Positions 7,782-16,500 of a stretch of DNA of 63,622 nucleotides are shown in pieces; position 1 is the first letter of the stretch, and the number at the start of each line of letters is the position of its first letter. A program made the translations under genes and the position numbers. Origin of the DNA: an uncultured Lachnospiraceae bacterium (GTDB lineage: Bacteria; Bacillota; Clostridia; Lachnospirales; Lachnospiraceae); assembly GCA_910578475.1 (NCBI GenBank), contig CAJTRK010000019.1:1-63622 (forward strand), in the 5' to 3' direction. The notes under the pieces were generated by a model. That model was not told the DNA's origin, ran no database searches, and worked only from the letters and a program-made list of their open reading frames with translations.

Positions 7782-9830
7782 TTATACCGAATCCATCCAT
7801 ACCCGCATCTGATTTTCGCCCCGGTTGCCCCATGTATAGTAGGGAACGGCCACGGCTTCACATGGTCTGGCAGCAGGGGCCTTATCCGAGTATAATTCCG
7901 CAGATAATTCGTCGGATGCTTCCGTGCGGAGCGCTTTTGCGGTAATCGTTACCGTACCGCCAAGAAGATTTTCCTGGAAGGCCGAGGGACGAAGTTCGCA
8001 TCCGGACTGTAAAGATAAGGAAATTACATCGCCCTGATTGTCAATGCCCTCGAAGCAGTATACGAGCGGACCACGGCAGACTGCCGTTTTACCGGTCAGC
8101 GCGGGAATTTTGGGAGAAGCGTACTGAAAGCGGGCGGTTCCGTCCAGCGTCAGCCTGACGGTATCTCCATCCGAAACGCTGAGGTAAACATACCCATTTC
8201 GCAGGAAATCGCGATAGCATACATCATTTTGTGGAGAATGATGCGCAATCTCAGAATCGTCGCCGTCGGGCGATGATTTTTCATTGACGGAAAGCTGCCA
8301 TGTTCTGCTCCAGCCGGGAATCCGGATGGCCAGTTTTCCGCCTTTTTCAATATGATAAAGAATCTCAAAATCATAGGGATATTTCGTTTCACAGGTAAAT
8401 TTCATGCCGTTTTCGAGGCGGACTTCTCCTGCGGCAAACAAGTGACAGAATGCCGTATCTTCATTTTCTCCGTAAGCATATTTTCCATAGGAAGAAATCA
8501 AACGGGCCGCGTTCGGCGGGCAGCAGGCGCAGGCATACCATTTGGGACGCACCGGCAGGTCGTGTTTGTGGGTCGGTGCAATGCCTGAAATGCCCGGAAG
8601 GATTTCCAGCGGATTGACATAGAAGAATCGTTTTCCGTCCAGCTGCATGCCGGCAAGCACCGTATTGTAAAAAGCACGTTCGCATATATCGCCGTATTCT
8701 CCGTTTACTTCGTTTTCCAGCATTCTGGAGGCGAAAAACATCAGCCCGATGGAGGCGCATGTCTCCGCATAGGCGGTATCGCCCGGCAGGTCGTAATCCA
8801 CGGTAAAAGCTTCTCCGTGCACGGTAGAGCCTATACCGCCGGTCAGATACATCCGCCGTTTCGTAATGCTTTCCCAAAGTCTGCGGCAGGCGGCAAAAAG
8901 TTCCTTATCGTCCGCGGAAGAGGCGAGGTCCGCCATAGCGGTATAAAGATACACGGCGCGCACCGCATGGCCGACTGCGTCTTTCTGCTCCCGGACAGGC
9001 GCGGAAGCCTGTGAATAATCCGTTTCGGAAGGATTGCTGTTCCAGACGCTCCAACTGCGTTTTTCTTTTTCCTTTTCATAAAAATGGGAATCGACGCCGC
9101 GGGTATTGATAAAGTGCTCCGCAAGTTCCAGGCTGTGCTGACTGCCTGAAAGACGGTACAGTTTTAACAGCGCAAGCTCTATTTCGGGATGCCCGGGATA
9201 TCCCTCATGCTTTTCGACGATAAAGTGTTGATACAAATGCTCCATGTTTTTTAACATGACTTTTAAAAGCGTATCTTTTCCTGTCGCTTCGTAGTAGGCG
9301 CAGGCCGCCTCCATCATATGGCCGGAACAGTAAAGTTCATGCCCTTCCTGTAAGTTTGTCAGGCGTTTGTCCCTGTCTTTGATGGTAAAATAGGTATTCA
9401 GATAGCCGTCCGAGTCCTGTGCGCCGGCAATGATAGTTATCAGTTCATCGACGGTCTTTTCCAGCGTTTCATCCGGGAAAAGGGAGAGGGAATAAGCTGC
9501 CGCTTCTATCCATTTGGCAGCGTCGCTGTCCTGAAAGACCATACCGTAGAAGCCGTCGTCGCCGTCTGCCTGCGTGCTGCCTGCGTTTAGGGTTCTGCTG
9601 TTGCCGTCTGCATGATTGTTCTCTGCAGCGGGTTGGTTTTCTGTGTTTCGAAGCGCTTTTCCGGCGTTGATAAAGTTTTGGATAACGTGACTTTTTTCCG
9701 TATCAGGCGCTTTGTCACAGAGAACGTCGTACTGATAAGGAATTACGACGTCTTTGACCAGCCGCTGATACTTTCCGATAAACCCATCGGCCCGATAGGC
9801 CCCGATGGATGCCTGATGCTGTACTTTCAT
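7782..9830 (-). CDS. GH127 beta-L-arabinofuranosidase
   Basis: 682-residue glycoside hydrolase family 127 enzyme, which releases beta-L-arabinofuranose from hydroxyproline-linked or pectic arabino-oligosaccharides. No signal peptide is seen, so it acts in the cytoplasm on imported oligosaccharides. In the family an (alpha/alpha)6 barrel carries a zinc-thiolate site of Glu-x-Cys plus a Cys-Cys pair: here YAETCASIGL near residue 351 and WYACACCPPNAARL near residue 438. The motif GIGSTVHGEAFTVDYDLPGD lies just before. The C-terminal region is beta-rich. It is transcribed away from the AraC gene further right and shares its strand with the small lipoprotein gene upstream, suggesting a plant-glycan utilisation unit. 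Confidence 0.88.
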   Translation of the reverse strand: MKVQHQASIGAYRADGFIGKYQRLVKDVVIPYQYDVLCDKAPDTEKSHVIQNFINAGKALRNTENQPAAENNHADGNSRTLNAGSTQADGDDGFYGMVFQDSDAAKWIEAAAYSLSLFPDETLEKTVDELITIIAGAQDSDGYLNTYFTIKDRDKRLTNLQEGHELYCSGHMMEAACAYYEATGKDTLLKVMLKNMEHLYQHFIVEKHEGYPGHPEIELALLKLYRLSGSQHSLELAEHFINTRGVDSHFYEKEKEKRSWSVWNSNPSETDYSQASAPVREQKDAVGHAVRAVYLYTAMADLASSADDKELFAACRRLWESITKRRMYLTGGIGSTVHGEAFTVDYDLPGDTAYAETCASIGLMFFASRMLENEVNGEYGDICERAFYNTVLAGMQLDGKRFFYVNPLEILPGISGIAPTHKHDLPVRPKWYACACCPPNAARLISSYGKYAYGENEDTAFCHLFAAGEVRLENGMKFTCETKYPYDFEILYHIEKGGKLAIRIPGWSRTWQLSVNEKSSPDGDDSEIAHHSPQNDVCYRDFLRNGYVYLSVSDGDTVRLTLDGTARFQYASPKIPALTGKTAVCRGPLVYCFEGIDNQGDVISLSLQSGCELRPSAFQENLLGGTVTITAKALRTEASDELSAELYSDKAPAARPCEAVAVPYYTWGNRGENQMRVWMDSV

Positions 9831-9861
9831 AATGATACCATGCCCTTTCTGGAGTTAAATT

Positions 9862-10392
9862 TTATTTTTCTTCCTTATGTGAGACGAGCGGATGCAGGTA
9901 AGCATACTGCAGCGCTTTGTTTTCCGTGGTGACCATTGTAGTCAATATTATGTCGCCGTTTTCCCGATACCAGACGCCGCCGTAATTGCCGACGCCGCCG
10001 GCATCATAGCCGCTTTCCCCGTATTGTTCGACGGTGGCCGCGCTGATTGTTTCATAAAGCGCCTCAAGTTCCTCCGCGGTTTCCGCGCTGTACGCCCAGG
10101 CTACGCTCATCAGACGGTTTTCTGCATCGAACATATATTTTACGGTTCCGGAATGGCCTTCATACTCTTTCGGATAAGTATAACAGAGTCCGCCGTAGAG
10201 GGAATCGTATGTGGAATAGTTTTCTCCTTCCGCCGCGGTCATGTCTTCTGTCGTACTGTCCCAGTTCAGTTCGGTAAAAGGGCAGTCGAACGAAGGTTTT
10301 TTATCCTGTCCGCAGGCCGTCAGGGCGCAGAGCAGGAGCAGCGCGGTCAGAAGCGGTAAAAAATTTCTGGCAGTTTTTCTTTTTGTAATCAT
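9862..10392 (-). CDS. Small lipoprotein of unknown function
   Basis: About 176-residue lipoprotein. The signal ends in LLLCALTACG, a clear lipobox with the lipidated Cys near residue 27. The mature part is acidic and Tyr-rich (ENYSTYDSLYGGLCYTYPKE; VKYMFDAENRLMSVAWAYSA), similar in feel to small extracytoplasmic proteins of gut Firmicutes. The start at 10392 is favoured because AAAGGG lies 10 bases upstream; an in-frame ATG at 10416 would contain that site. It precedes the GH127 gene by 31 bases on the same strand, so they may form one transcript. Function unknown. Confidence 0.75.
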   Translation of the reverse strand: MITKRKTARNFLPLLTALLLLCALTACGQDKKPSFDCPFTELNWDSTTEDMTAAEGENYSTYDSLYGGLCYTYPKEYEGHSGTVKYMFDAENRLMSVAWAYSAETAEELEALYETISAATVEQYGESGYDAGGVGNYGGVWYRENGDIILTTMVTTENKALQYAYLHPLVSHKEEK

Positions 10393-10474
10393 GTGATGTA
10401 CAGACCCTTTCTTCATGAATGATATGGCAAACTGTATTTTTAACAGATGCTGTGATATTAAGAGAAAAATATTA

Positions 10475-11332
10475 TCAAAATTCCGCCTTCATAAATTGTT
10501 TCGGTGTGATTCCCTTGTATTTGTGAAAGGTTTTGATAAAGTAACTTTCGTCATTAAAACCGCAGGAGATGGCAGTCTCTTTGATGGAAATATCTTTCGT
10601 TGACAACATCTCGCAGGCGCATTCAATACGGTAGTAATTCAGGTAGTCGATGGGCGTGCGTTCCGTCATGCTGCGAAAATACCGGCAGAAATATTTGGGA
10701 TTCATTCCGGCAATTTTAGCCAGATTGTCAAGACTGATGCTGCTGTCATAATTTTCTGCAATGTAGGCAAGAACATTTTTGATGGAATTGAGATGTCTTG
10801 CGGCTTTGATGTCTTTCACATCTTCTTCGTAAAGATGCTCTTCCAGAATTGTGCCGATGAGCTGATACAGATAGCCCTGGGTCATAAATTCATAACCGGT
10901 CTTTTTGCCGGATAAAGCAAGCGTAAGATTGTCCACAATGGGCAGAACGGCGGGGCTGCGTTCGGAAAGCAGGTTGTGTATGGTAATTTTATGGTCCATG
11001 ATATCATGTATGTTTTTGGAACATGCGTGATTATCCTGCAACAGAATCTGCAGGTCAAAAACAATACAGTCATAGACGCAGGTGTGGTCCTGCGGATTGC
11101 CGCCGTGAAGCGTGCCGTCCGTGATGAAAATGACATCTCCTTCATGATAAATGCGTGTATCATTGTTCAAAGTCAAATGAAAAGCGCCGGAGATAATTCG
11201 GATAATCTCATAGTGCCTGTGCCAGTGGTAGGGCATGTAGTAACGGGGACTGTGAGGAACTTCATGATAAAAAGCAATCGGAAAGTTGAAAGTCCCCTGC
11301 TGCCGTTGTTCTTTATAATCAAGATACTTCAT
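10475..11332 (-). CDS. AraC-family transcriptional regulator
   Basis: 285-residue regulator: N-terminal cupin-like sugar-binding domain (WHRHYEIIRIISGAFHLTL near residue 37; HEGDVIFITDGTLHGG) and C-terminal double helix-turn-helix (SLDNLAKIAGMNPKYFCRYF and AISCGFNDESYFIKTFHKYK, ending in GITPKQFM). It is transcribed divergently from fucI across a 211-bp gap containing the fucI leader, so it may activate fucI or, reading its own direction, the lipoprotein/GH127 pair. The effector is unknown; L-fucose, L-rhamnose or L-arabinose are candidates by context only. Confidence 0.88.
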   Translation of the reverse strand: MKYLDYKEQRQQGTFNFPIAFYHEVPHSPRYYMPYHWHRHYEIIRIISGAFHLTLNNDTRIYHEGDVIFITDGTLHGGNPQDHTCVYDCIVFDLQILLQDNHACSKNIHDIMDHKITIHNLLSERSPAVLPIVDNLTLALSGKKTGYEFMTQGYLYQLIGTILEEHLYEEDVKDIKAARHLNSIKNVLAYIAENYDSSISLDNLAKIAGMNPKYFCRYFRSMTERTPIDYLNYYRIECACEMLSTKDISIKETAISCGFNDESYFIKTFHKYKGITPKQFMKAEF

Positions 11333-11423
11333 CTTTTTGCCGTATTTCCCTCTTCCTTGTAAACAGGTGAATATTGTTGTATTTTTTTATATTATATCAC
11401 TTTTATTTTTTTTCGCCAGTCCT

Positions 11424-11429
11424 TATAAT
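11424..11429 (+). promoter_or_regulatory. Candidate -10 box of fucI
   Basis: TATAAT at 11424-11429 is the best -10 in the AraC-fucI gap. The -35 position holds only T-rich sequence with no match to TTGACA, which fits a promoter dependent on an activator such as the divergent AraC protein. Transcription from here would include the hairpin at 11447-11513 in the leader. Confidence 0.45.
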
Positions 11430-11446
11430 AAAAAATAGTAGCGAAT

Positions 11447-11513
11447 CGTAACGGTTCTGCGGACGCCCGGCCAGAGCATAGTTCTCTGGCCGGGCATCCG
11501 CGGAGCCGTTACG
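11447..11513 (+). repeat. 30-bp hairpin in fucI leader
   Basis: Arms 11447-11476 and 11484-11513 are complementary over 30 bp (perfect in GCCCGGCCAGAG against CTCTGGCCGGGC, with a few G.U pairs elsewhere) around a 7-base loop. It ends 12 bases before the AAGGAGG ribosome site of fucI. No T-run follows, so it is not a standard terminator. It may protect the mRNA 5' end or control translation. Confidence 0.85.
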
Positions 11514-11543
11514 AAGAATATGTCTAAGGAGGTTGGTTATCAA

Positions 11544-13346
11544 ATGGCAAAGAACAGATTAGTTGGAGATTATCCGGTAATTGGAATCAGGCCGACGATT
11601 GACGGTCGAAGAGGCGCATTGAAGGTAAGAGAGTCTTTGGAAGACCAGACGATGAATATGGCGAAGTCGGCTGCAAAATTGTTCGAGGAGAATTTAAAAT
11701 ATTCAAACGGCGAACCGGTGAAAGTCGTAATTGCAGATACGACCATCGGACGTGTCGGAGAAGCGGCAGCCTGTGCTGCAAAATTCAGAAAAGAAGGCGT
11801 TGACATCACATTGACCGTAACACCCTGCTGGTGCTATGGCGCGGAGACGATGGATATGGACCCGATGACGATTAAAGCTGTATGGGGCTTTAACGGAACG
11901 GAGCGTCCGGGTGCGGTATATCTTGCTTCCGTATTGGCTACACATGCGCAGAAGGGACTTCCGGCATTCGGTATTTACGGACATGAAGTTCAGGATATGG
12001 ACGATACATCCATTCCCGACGATGTGAGAGAAAAACTGCTGCGGTTCGGCCGCGCGGCTGTTGCGGCTGCAACCATGAGAGGAAAATCCTATCTGCAGAT
12101 TGGTTCCGTGACAATGGGAATCGGCGGTTCCATTATCGACCCTGCGTTTATAGAAGAATATCTGGGCATGCGTGTGGAATCCGTAGATGAAGTGGAAGTT
12201 ATCCGCCGCATGACGGAAGAAATTTATGACAAAGCCGAATATGAGAAGGCGCTTAAATGGACGAAGGAAAAATGTAAGGAAGGATATGACAAAAATCCTG
12301 ATTTCGTGAAGGCTTCCGATGAAGAAAAAGAAAAGACATGGGAATTTGTCGTTAAGATGATGGTTATCATCAAAGACCTGATGAACGGCAACCAGAATCT
12401 GCCGGAAGGCTGTGAAGAAGAGATGGTAGGCCACAATGCGATTGCAGCCGGATTCCAGGGCCAGCGTCAGTGGACGGATTTCTATCCGAACTGCGATTTC
12501 CCGGAGGCATTGTTGAATACTTCCTTCGATTGGAACGGTGCGAGAGAACCTTATGTTCTGGCGACCGAGAACGACGTTTTGAACGGGCTTGGCATGCTGT
12601 TCATGAAACTGCTCACGAACCGCGCTCAGATTTTCGCGGACGTTCGTACATACTGGAGCGGTGACGCGGTGAAGCGCGTAACGGGATATGATATCGAAGG
12701 ACATGCAAAAGACGCGGACGGATTTATTCATCTGATTAATTCCGGTGCGGCTTGTCTGGATGCCTGCGGCGAGGCGAAAGATGCGGACGGCAACGGCGTG
12801 ATGAAGCCCTGGTACGAAGTGACGGAAGCAGACCAGGATGCTATCATGAATGCGACGGAGTGGTGCGCGGCGGATAACGGATATTTCCGCGGCGGCGGCT
12901 TCTCTTCCAGATTTGAAACAAAGGCCGAGATGCCTGTTACGATGATTCGCCTGAACCTTGTAAAGAATCTTGGACCCGTTCTCCAGATTGCGGAAGGCTG
13001 GACGGTACATCTTCCGGAGAAGGTGTCCGATACCCTGTGGAAACGTACAGATTATACATGGCCTTGTACATGGTTTGCGCCGAGATGTACGGGCGAAGGA
13101 TACTTTAAGACCGCTTATGACGTTATGAATAACTGGGGCGCAAATCACGGCGCAATCAGCTATGGCCATATCGGCGCGGATATCATTACGCTTGCTTCCA
13201 TTCTGCGGATTCCGGTATGTATGCACAACGTTCCGGAAGAGCAGCTTTTCCGCCCGGCAGCATGGAATGCGTTCGGTTCCGACAGAGAAGGCCAGGATTT
13301 CAGAGCGTGTGACGCATACGGCCCGATGTATAAAACAATCAAATAG
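11544..13346 (+). CDS. fucI: L-fucose isomerase
   Basis: 600-residue enzyme that interconverts L-fucose and L-fuculose (also D-arabinose/D-ribulose) using Mn2+, in the cytoplasm. Nearly every signature of E. coli FucI is present: GIRPTIDGRRGALKVRESLE near the start, TVTPCWCYGAETMDMDP, WGFNGTERPGAVYLA, and the metal/catalytic positions Glu342 in ATEND, Asp366 in FADVRTYW and His535 in WGANHG. The ATG at 11544 is chosen because AAGGAGG (11526-11532) lies between it and the in-frame ATG at 11520. Length matches the family (591 in E. coli). It stands as its own transcript, with a dyad or terminator at 13485-13540, and supplies L-fuculose to the RhaB-type kinase and FucA-like aldolase further right. 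Confidence 0.96.
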   Translation: MAKNRLVGDYPVIGIRPTIDGRRGALKVRESLEDQTMNMAKSAAKLFEENLKYSNGEPVKVVIADTTIGRVGEAAACAAKFRKEGVDITLTVTPCWCYGAETMDMDPMTIKAVWGFNGTERPGAVYLASVLATHAQKGLPAFGIYGHEVQDMDDTSIPDDVREKLLRFGRAAVAAATMRGKSYLQIGSVTMGIGGSIIDPAFIEEYLGMRVESVDEVEVIRRMTEEIYDKAEYEKALKWTKEKCKEGYDKNPDFVKASDEEKEKTWEFVVKMMVIIKDLMNGNQNLPEGCEEEMVGHNAIAAGFQGQRQWTDFYPNCDFPEALLNTSFDWNGAREPYVLATENDVLNGLGMLFMKLLTNRAQIFADVRTYWSGDAVKRVTGYDIEGHAKDADGFIHLINSGAACLDACGEAKDADGNGVMKPWYEVTEADQDAIMNATEWCAADNGYFRGGGFSSRFETKAEMPVTMIRLNLVKNLGPVLQIAEGWTVHLPEKVSDTLWKRTDYTWPCTWFAPRCTGEGYFKTAYDVMNNWGANHGAISYGHIGADIITLASILRIPVCMHNVPEEQLFRPAAWNAFGSDREGQDFRACDAYGPMYKTIK

Positions 13347-13450
13347 AAATTGTGGGATATAAAACCATGCAGAATGGCCGTCAGGACATTTTGAGCTGTT
13401 TTCTGCACATAAACGAGTTTGTGGCAAGCAGCGCGCAGACATAAATCTCG

Positions 13451-13476
13451 AGATTGAAAATTTTAATTTTCAATCT
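13451..13476 (+). repeat. AT-rich palindrome after fucI
   Basis: Perfect 12-bp arms (13451-13462 and 13465-13476) around TT. It is AT-rich and has no T-tract, so it is a weak hairpin. It lies between the fucI stop and the lacI promoter and could be a regulator site. Confidence 0.55.
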
Positions 13477-13484
13477 TCACATTT

Positions 13485-13540
13485 GCCTCTTGTGATATAA
13501 TGAATGGTATGGAACCAGGTATATCATAAGAGGCATTTTT
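13485..13540 (+). terminator. Dyad/terminator overlapping lacI -10 box
   Basis: Arms 13485-13499 and 13520-13534 match over 15 bp with one G.U, followed by ATTTTTAATTTTT, so a fucI transcript reading through would form a terminator-like hairpin. The left arm also contains the extended -10 box TGATATAAT (13493-13501) of the LacI gene, so the same dyad could act as an operator. Confidence 0.55.
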
Positions 13541-13568
13541 AATTTTTAAATGAAGGGGTTGAAATTCT

Positions 13569-14591
13569 ATGCCGGCAACGATAAGAGACATTAAAGAAAA
13601 GACTGGATTGTCACTCGCTACCATCTCCAAATATCTGAACGGAGGCAATGTGCTTCCGGAAAACAGAGTCCGGATTGAAGCGGCGGTTAAAGAACTTCAT
13701 TACGAGGTAAATGAGATTGCAAGAGGACTCGTTACGAACAGGACGCGGACGGTGGGCGTCGTGGTTTACAGTGTGGAGAGTCTTTTTAACGGCACGCTTC
13801 TTCATCATATCGGCAATGCTCTCCGTAAGGAGAACTACGGCATTTTAATCTGTGATTCCTGTAACGATGAGAAAATCGAAGCGGAAAACATACGTTTTCT
13901 GCTGAATAAAAAGGTGGACGGCATCATTGTCGTGCCCGTATCCAGAAAATCCAGGTTTCTGAAACCGGCGCAGGATGCGGGTGTGCCGGTCGTTCTGATG
14001 GACCGCTCTTTTCAGAATGCGGAGTTCGACTGCGTACGCATCGATAACCGGATGGCTGCTTTCCGGGCGGTCAATATTCTGCTGGAGAACAACCACAGGA
14101 AGATTGCGGTCATTGGTGCGGATAATGAGAATGAATATACCGGATATGAACGTTATAAAGGTTACCTTGATGCTTTGGAACAGGCCGGAATTGAAGCCCC
14201 GGCGCAGTACCGGAAACTGGGCAGGCATTCCATCGGATTCGGGCAGGAGAGTATGCGGGAACTGCTTCAGTTAAAGGACCGTCCCACCGCGGTGTTCATG
14301 AGCAATTATGAGATTACGCTCGGTGCGGTCATGGCGCTGAACGAATCCGGCATGCAATGTCCCAAAGATATTTCCATGCTCGGCTTTGATGATTTGATTC
14401 TGTCCCATCTGTTAAAACCGCAGATGTACATGGTTATCCAGCCGATGAAAGAAATGAGTGAGAAAGCTGTGGAAATCCTGCTCCATCATATCCGAAGCAA
14501 GAGCAAGAAGGGGAAAAAAGAAGAAATTCCGGTGGAAATCATTATGGGAACGAGGATTCGGGAAGGAAATTCGGTGACGCGGCTGCCGTAG
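13569..14591 (+). CDS. LacI-family transcriptional regulator
   Basis: 340-residue repressor/activator. An N-terminal LacI helix-turn-helix (TIRDIKEKTGLSLATISKYL) with hinge is followed by a periplasmic-binding-protein-like sugar domain (TVGVVVYSVESLFNG; NKKVDGIIVVPVSRKS; PVVLMDRSF; GFDDLILSHLLKPQMYMVIQ). It lies directly upstream of a unit whose promoters carry three copies of a palindrome with the CG centre typical of LacI sites, so those are its probable operators. The ligand is unknown; a hexose, polyol or their phosphates handled by the neighbouring GatD/KbaYZ-type enzymes is the best guess. The HTH begins unusually close to the N-terminus (MPATIRDIK), which is normal for this family. Confidence 0.93.
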   Translation: MPATIRDIKEKTGLSLATISKYLNGGNVLPENRVRIEAAVKELHYEVNEIARGLVTNRTRTVGVVVYSVESLFNGTLLHHIGNALRKENYGILICDSCNDEKIEAENIRFLLNKKVDGIIVVPVSRKSRFLKPAQDAGVPVVLMDRSFQNAEFDCVRIDNRMAAFRAVNILLENNHRKIAVIGADNENEYTGYERYKGYLDALEQAGIEAPAQYRKLGRHSIGFGQESMRELLQLKDRPTAVFMSNYEITLGAVMALNESGMQCPKDISMLGFDDLILSHLLKPQMYMVIQPMKEMSEKAVEILLHHIRSKSKKGKKEEIPVEIIMGTRIREGNSVTRLP

Positions 14592-14612
14592 GGAAATGAT
14601 AAGGAGTCTGAA

Positions 14613-14786
14613 ATGAAAAGGTACTCAAAAATATTGGCTGTGTTTACAGTCATGTCTCTTTGCGTAATGACAGCGTGCGGCGAAAATAACAAAGAAACTC
14701 ATGACGCTGCCCTTGCGTCTGTGATTTCCGAAAAAGAAATAAGCGTGTCTTATGCGGATTGGACGGATACGAGGAACGATGGGTGA
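14613..14786 (+). CDS. 57-residue lipoprotein or lipoprotein remnant
   Basis: AAGGAGTCTGAA precedes an ATG opening MKRYSKILAVFTVMSLCVMT followed by ACGENN, a perfect lipoprotein signal with lipobox CVMTAC. Only about 35 residues follow the Cys before a stop (ending in DWTDTRNDG). It is either a genuine tiny lipoprotein or the front end of a longer one that has been lost. It lies 21 bases after the LacI gene, ahead of the operator-flanked promoter. Confidence 0.6.
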   Translation: MKRYSKILAVFTVMSLCVMTACGENNKETHDAALASVISEKEISVSYADWTDTRNDG

Positions 14787-14804
14787 TGACTGCATATGAG
14801 TAAA

Positions 14805-14824
14805 AGAGCAAAACGTTTCGCATA
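14805..14824 (+). promoter_or_regulatory. LacI-type operator, upstream copy
   Basis: Sequence AGAGCAAAACGTTTCGCATA shares the core GC(A/G)AAACGTTTCGC with the perfect palindrome at 14928-14947. The two centres are 123 bp apart and flank the promoter, an arrangement that permits DNA looping. Confidence 0.75.
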
Positions 14825-14857
14825 TAAATTCGGACAAATTTAAAATAAGAAACTTCA

Positions 14858-14886
14858 TTGACATCTATAAAAACCGCGTATATAAT
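14858..14886 (+). promoter_or_regulatory. Consensus sigma-A promoter of kinase operon
   Basis: TTGACA at 14858-14863, 17-bp spacer, TATAAT at 14881-14886. It drives the kinase-dehydrogenase-reductase-KbaZ unit. The perfect LacI operator lies about 35 bp downstream of the predicted start point, where a bound repressor would block elongation. Confidence 0.88.
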
Positions 14887-14927
14887 GAATTTATAAGAAA
14901 TTTAAAAATTTATTATTTTTTTATTTT

Positions 14928-14947
14928 AGAGCGAAACGTTTCGCTCT
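14928..14947 (+). promoter_or_regulatory. LacI operator, perfect 20-bp palindrome
   Basis: AGAGCGAAACGTTTCGCTCT is a perfect palindrome with the central CG of LacI-family sites. It lies between the promoter and the ribosome site of the FGGY kinase gene. Further copies occur at 14805 and 20135. Confidence 0.88.
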
Positions 14948-14959
14948 GTATGGAGGGAT

Positions 14960-16438
14960 ATGAAACAGCAATTATTGGGGATTGATATTGGAACGAGCGC
15001 CTGTAAAGTAGCGGTGTTCGACGAAGACGGAAAGGTGCTGGCACAGGCGAACCGGCCCTATCGGGTATATTATCCGCAGAACGGATGGGCCGAGCAGAAT
15101 CCGGAAGAATGGTGGGAAGCGATTTGCGATGCCGTGCGCGAGGCGCTTTCCGAAGAAAGCGTAAGTGCAGAGCAGATAAAAGGAATCGGCGTGGACGGCC
15201 AGAGCTGGTCGGCAATTCCGGTCGATGAAAACGGCAGCGTCTTACATAATACGCCGATTTGGATGGATACGAGGGCAAGGCATCTTTGTGAAAAAGTAAA
15301 GAAAGAAATCGGGGCCGATGAGATATTCCGCGTGGCCGGCAACGATTTTCTGCCTTCTTATGTAACGCCGAAACTGCTGTGGTTTAAGGAAGAAAGGCCG
15401 GAAGTATTTCAGAAAACGCATAAGTTTCTGCAGAGCAACAGTTATATCGTTATGAAACTGACCGGAGAAATGAGTCAGGAATATTCCCAGTGCTACGGCA
15501 TCCATTTTTTTCATATGGAAAAACTTTCTTACGATATGGCGTTGGCGGAAAAGATGGGATTGTCGCCGGATATGATGCCGAAGCTGTATGGATGCGATGA
15601 GATTGTCGGGAGCGTGACGGAAGAAGCGGCGAAGAAGACGGGGCTCAAGGCGGGAACGCCTGTTGTGGCCGGCGGACTGGATGCTGCCTGCGGCGCGTTG
15701 GGAGCCGGGGTATACCGACCGGGAGAAACGCAGGAGCAGGGAGGACAGGCGGGCGGAATGAGCATTTGCACCGACAAGGCCCTTTCTCATAAAGCGCTGA
15801 TTCTCGGAACCCACGTCGTTCCGGGACTCTGGCTTTTACAGGGGGGAACGGTCGGCGGAGGCGGCGCTCTGAAATGGTTCCGGCAGGAGCTTGGCGGCGG
15901 AATGTCTTTTGACGAATTGACGGCGGAGGCAGCCGAAGCGCCTCCGGGTTCGGACGGCGTCCTGTTTCTTCCTTATATGGCGGGAGAGCGTTCTCCTATC
16001 TGGAATCCCGATGCAAAAGGCGTTTTCTACGGATTGTCTTTTGATAAGACAAGAGGGCATCTGATTCGGTCGGTTCTGGAAGGCGTGGCCTTTTCGCTGG
16101 AGCATAATCTGAGGACTGCGGCGGAGACCGGCATCCATGTGGATACGCTGAATGCGATGGGCGGGGCATCCAATTCTGTCCTGTGGACACAGATTAAAGC
16201 GGACGTTACAGGCAAGACAATCCGCGTTCCTTCGTCCGATACCGCAACAACGCTTGGCGCGGCAATTCTGGCGGGCGTCGGCTGCGGCGTCTATGGCAGT
16301 TATGGCGAAGCGGTAAACCGGACGATACGAATGACGAGAGTCCAGGAACCGAATCCGGAAAACAAAGCGGTCTATGACCGGTCAATGGAACGGTATCTGC
16401 GGTTATATGAGGATTTAAAGGAAGGGTTTTCGCTGTAA
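14960..16438 (+). CDS. FGGY-family carbohydrate kinase (XylB-like)
   Basis: 492-residue ATP-dependent sugar or polyol kinase of the FGGY family, xylulokinase subgroup. The phosphate-1 loop IDIGTSACKVAVFD is at residues 7-20, substrate-region motifs are GVDGQSWSAIPVD and PIWMDTRA, and the C-terminal ATPase lobe has MGGASNSVLWTQIKADV (adenosine site) near residue 395. GGAGGGATATG gives a clear start. It is the first gene of a LacI-controlled unit with a GatD-like dehydrogenase, an aldo/keto reductase and KbaZ. Since the pathway ends at a tagatose-1,6-bisphosphate-type aldolase, the kinase may act on a ketohexose or hexitol rather than xylulose; this is inference. Confidence 0.88.
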   Translation: MKQQLLGIDIGTSACKVAVFDEDGKVLAQANRPYRVYYPQNGWAEQNPEEWWEAICDAVREALSEESVSAEQIKGIGVDGQSWSAIPVDENGSVLHNTPIWMDTRARHLCEKVKKEIGADEIFRVAGNDFLPSYVTPKLLWFKEERPEVFQKTHKFLQSNSYIVMKLTGEMSQEYSQCYGIHFFHMEKLSYDMALAEKMGLSPDMMPKLYGCDEIVGSVTEEAAKKTGLKAGTPVVAGGLDAACGALGAGVYRPGETQEQGGQAGGMSICTDKALSHKALILGTHVVPGLWLLQGGTVGGGGALKWFRQELGGGMSFDELTAEAAEAPPGSDGVLFLPYMAGERSPIWNPDAKGVFYGLSFDKTRGHLIRSVLEGVAFSLEHNLRTAAETGIHVDTLNAMGGASNSVLWTQIKADVTGKTIRVPSSDTATTLGAAILAGVGCGVYGSYGEAVNRTIRMTRVQEPNPENKAVYDRSMERYLRLYEDLKEGFSL

Positions 16439-16500
16439 GAAGCGGTAAAAAGCGATAAAGCGCGATAAAGAAAAAGCGATAAGAGGAGGAAGAAAAAGAC

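Noticed and set aside
11703..13442. Long minus-strand open frame (579 codons) opposite fucI
   Set aside because: It lies entirely against a well-recognised gene, has no ribosome site, and its translation is Arg/His/Cys-rich without family features; a shadow caused by codon bias.
14928..14947. CcpA cre site rather than a LacI operator
   Set aside because: It has a CG-centred form close to cre, but three copies cluster only at the two units next to a LacI gene and share extended AGAG flanks, so a local regulator is favoured; CcpA binding remains possible.
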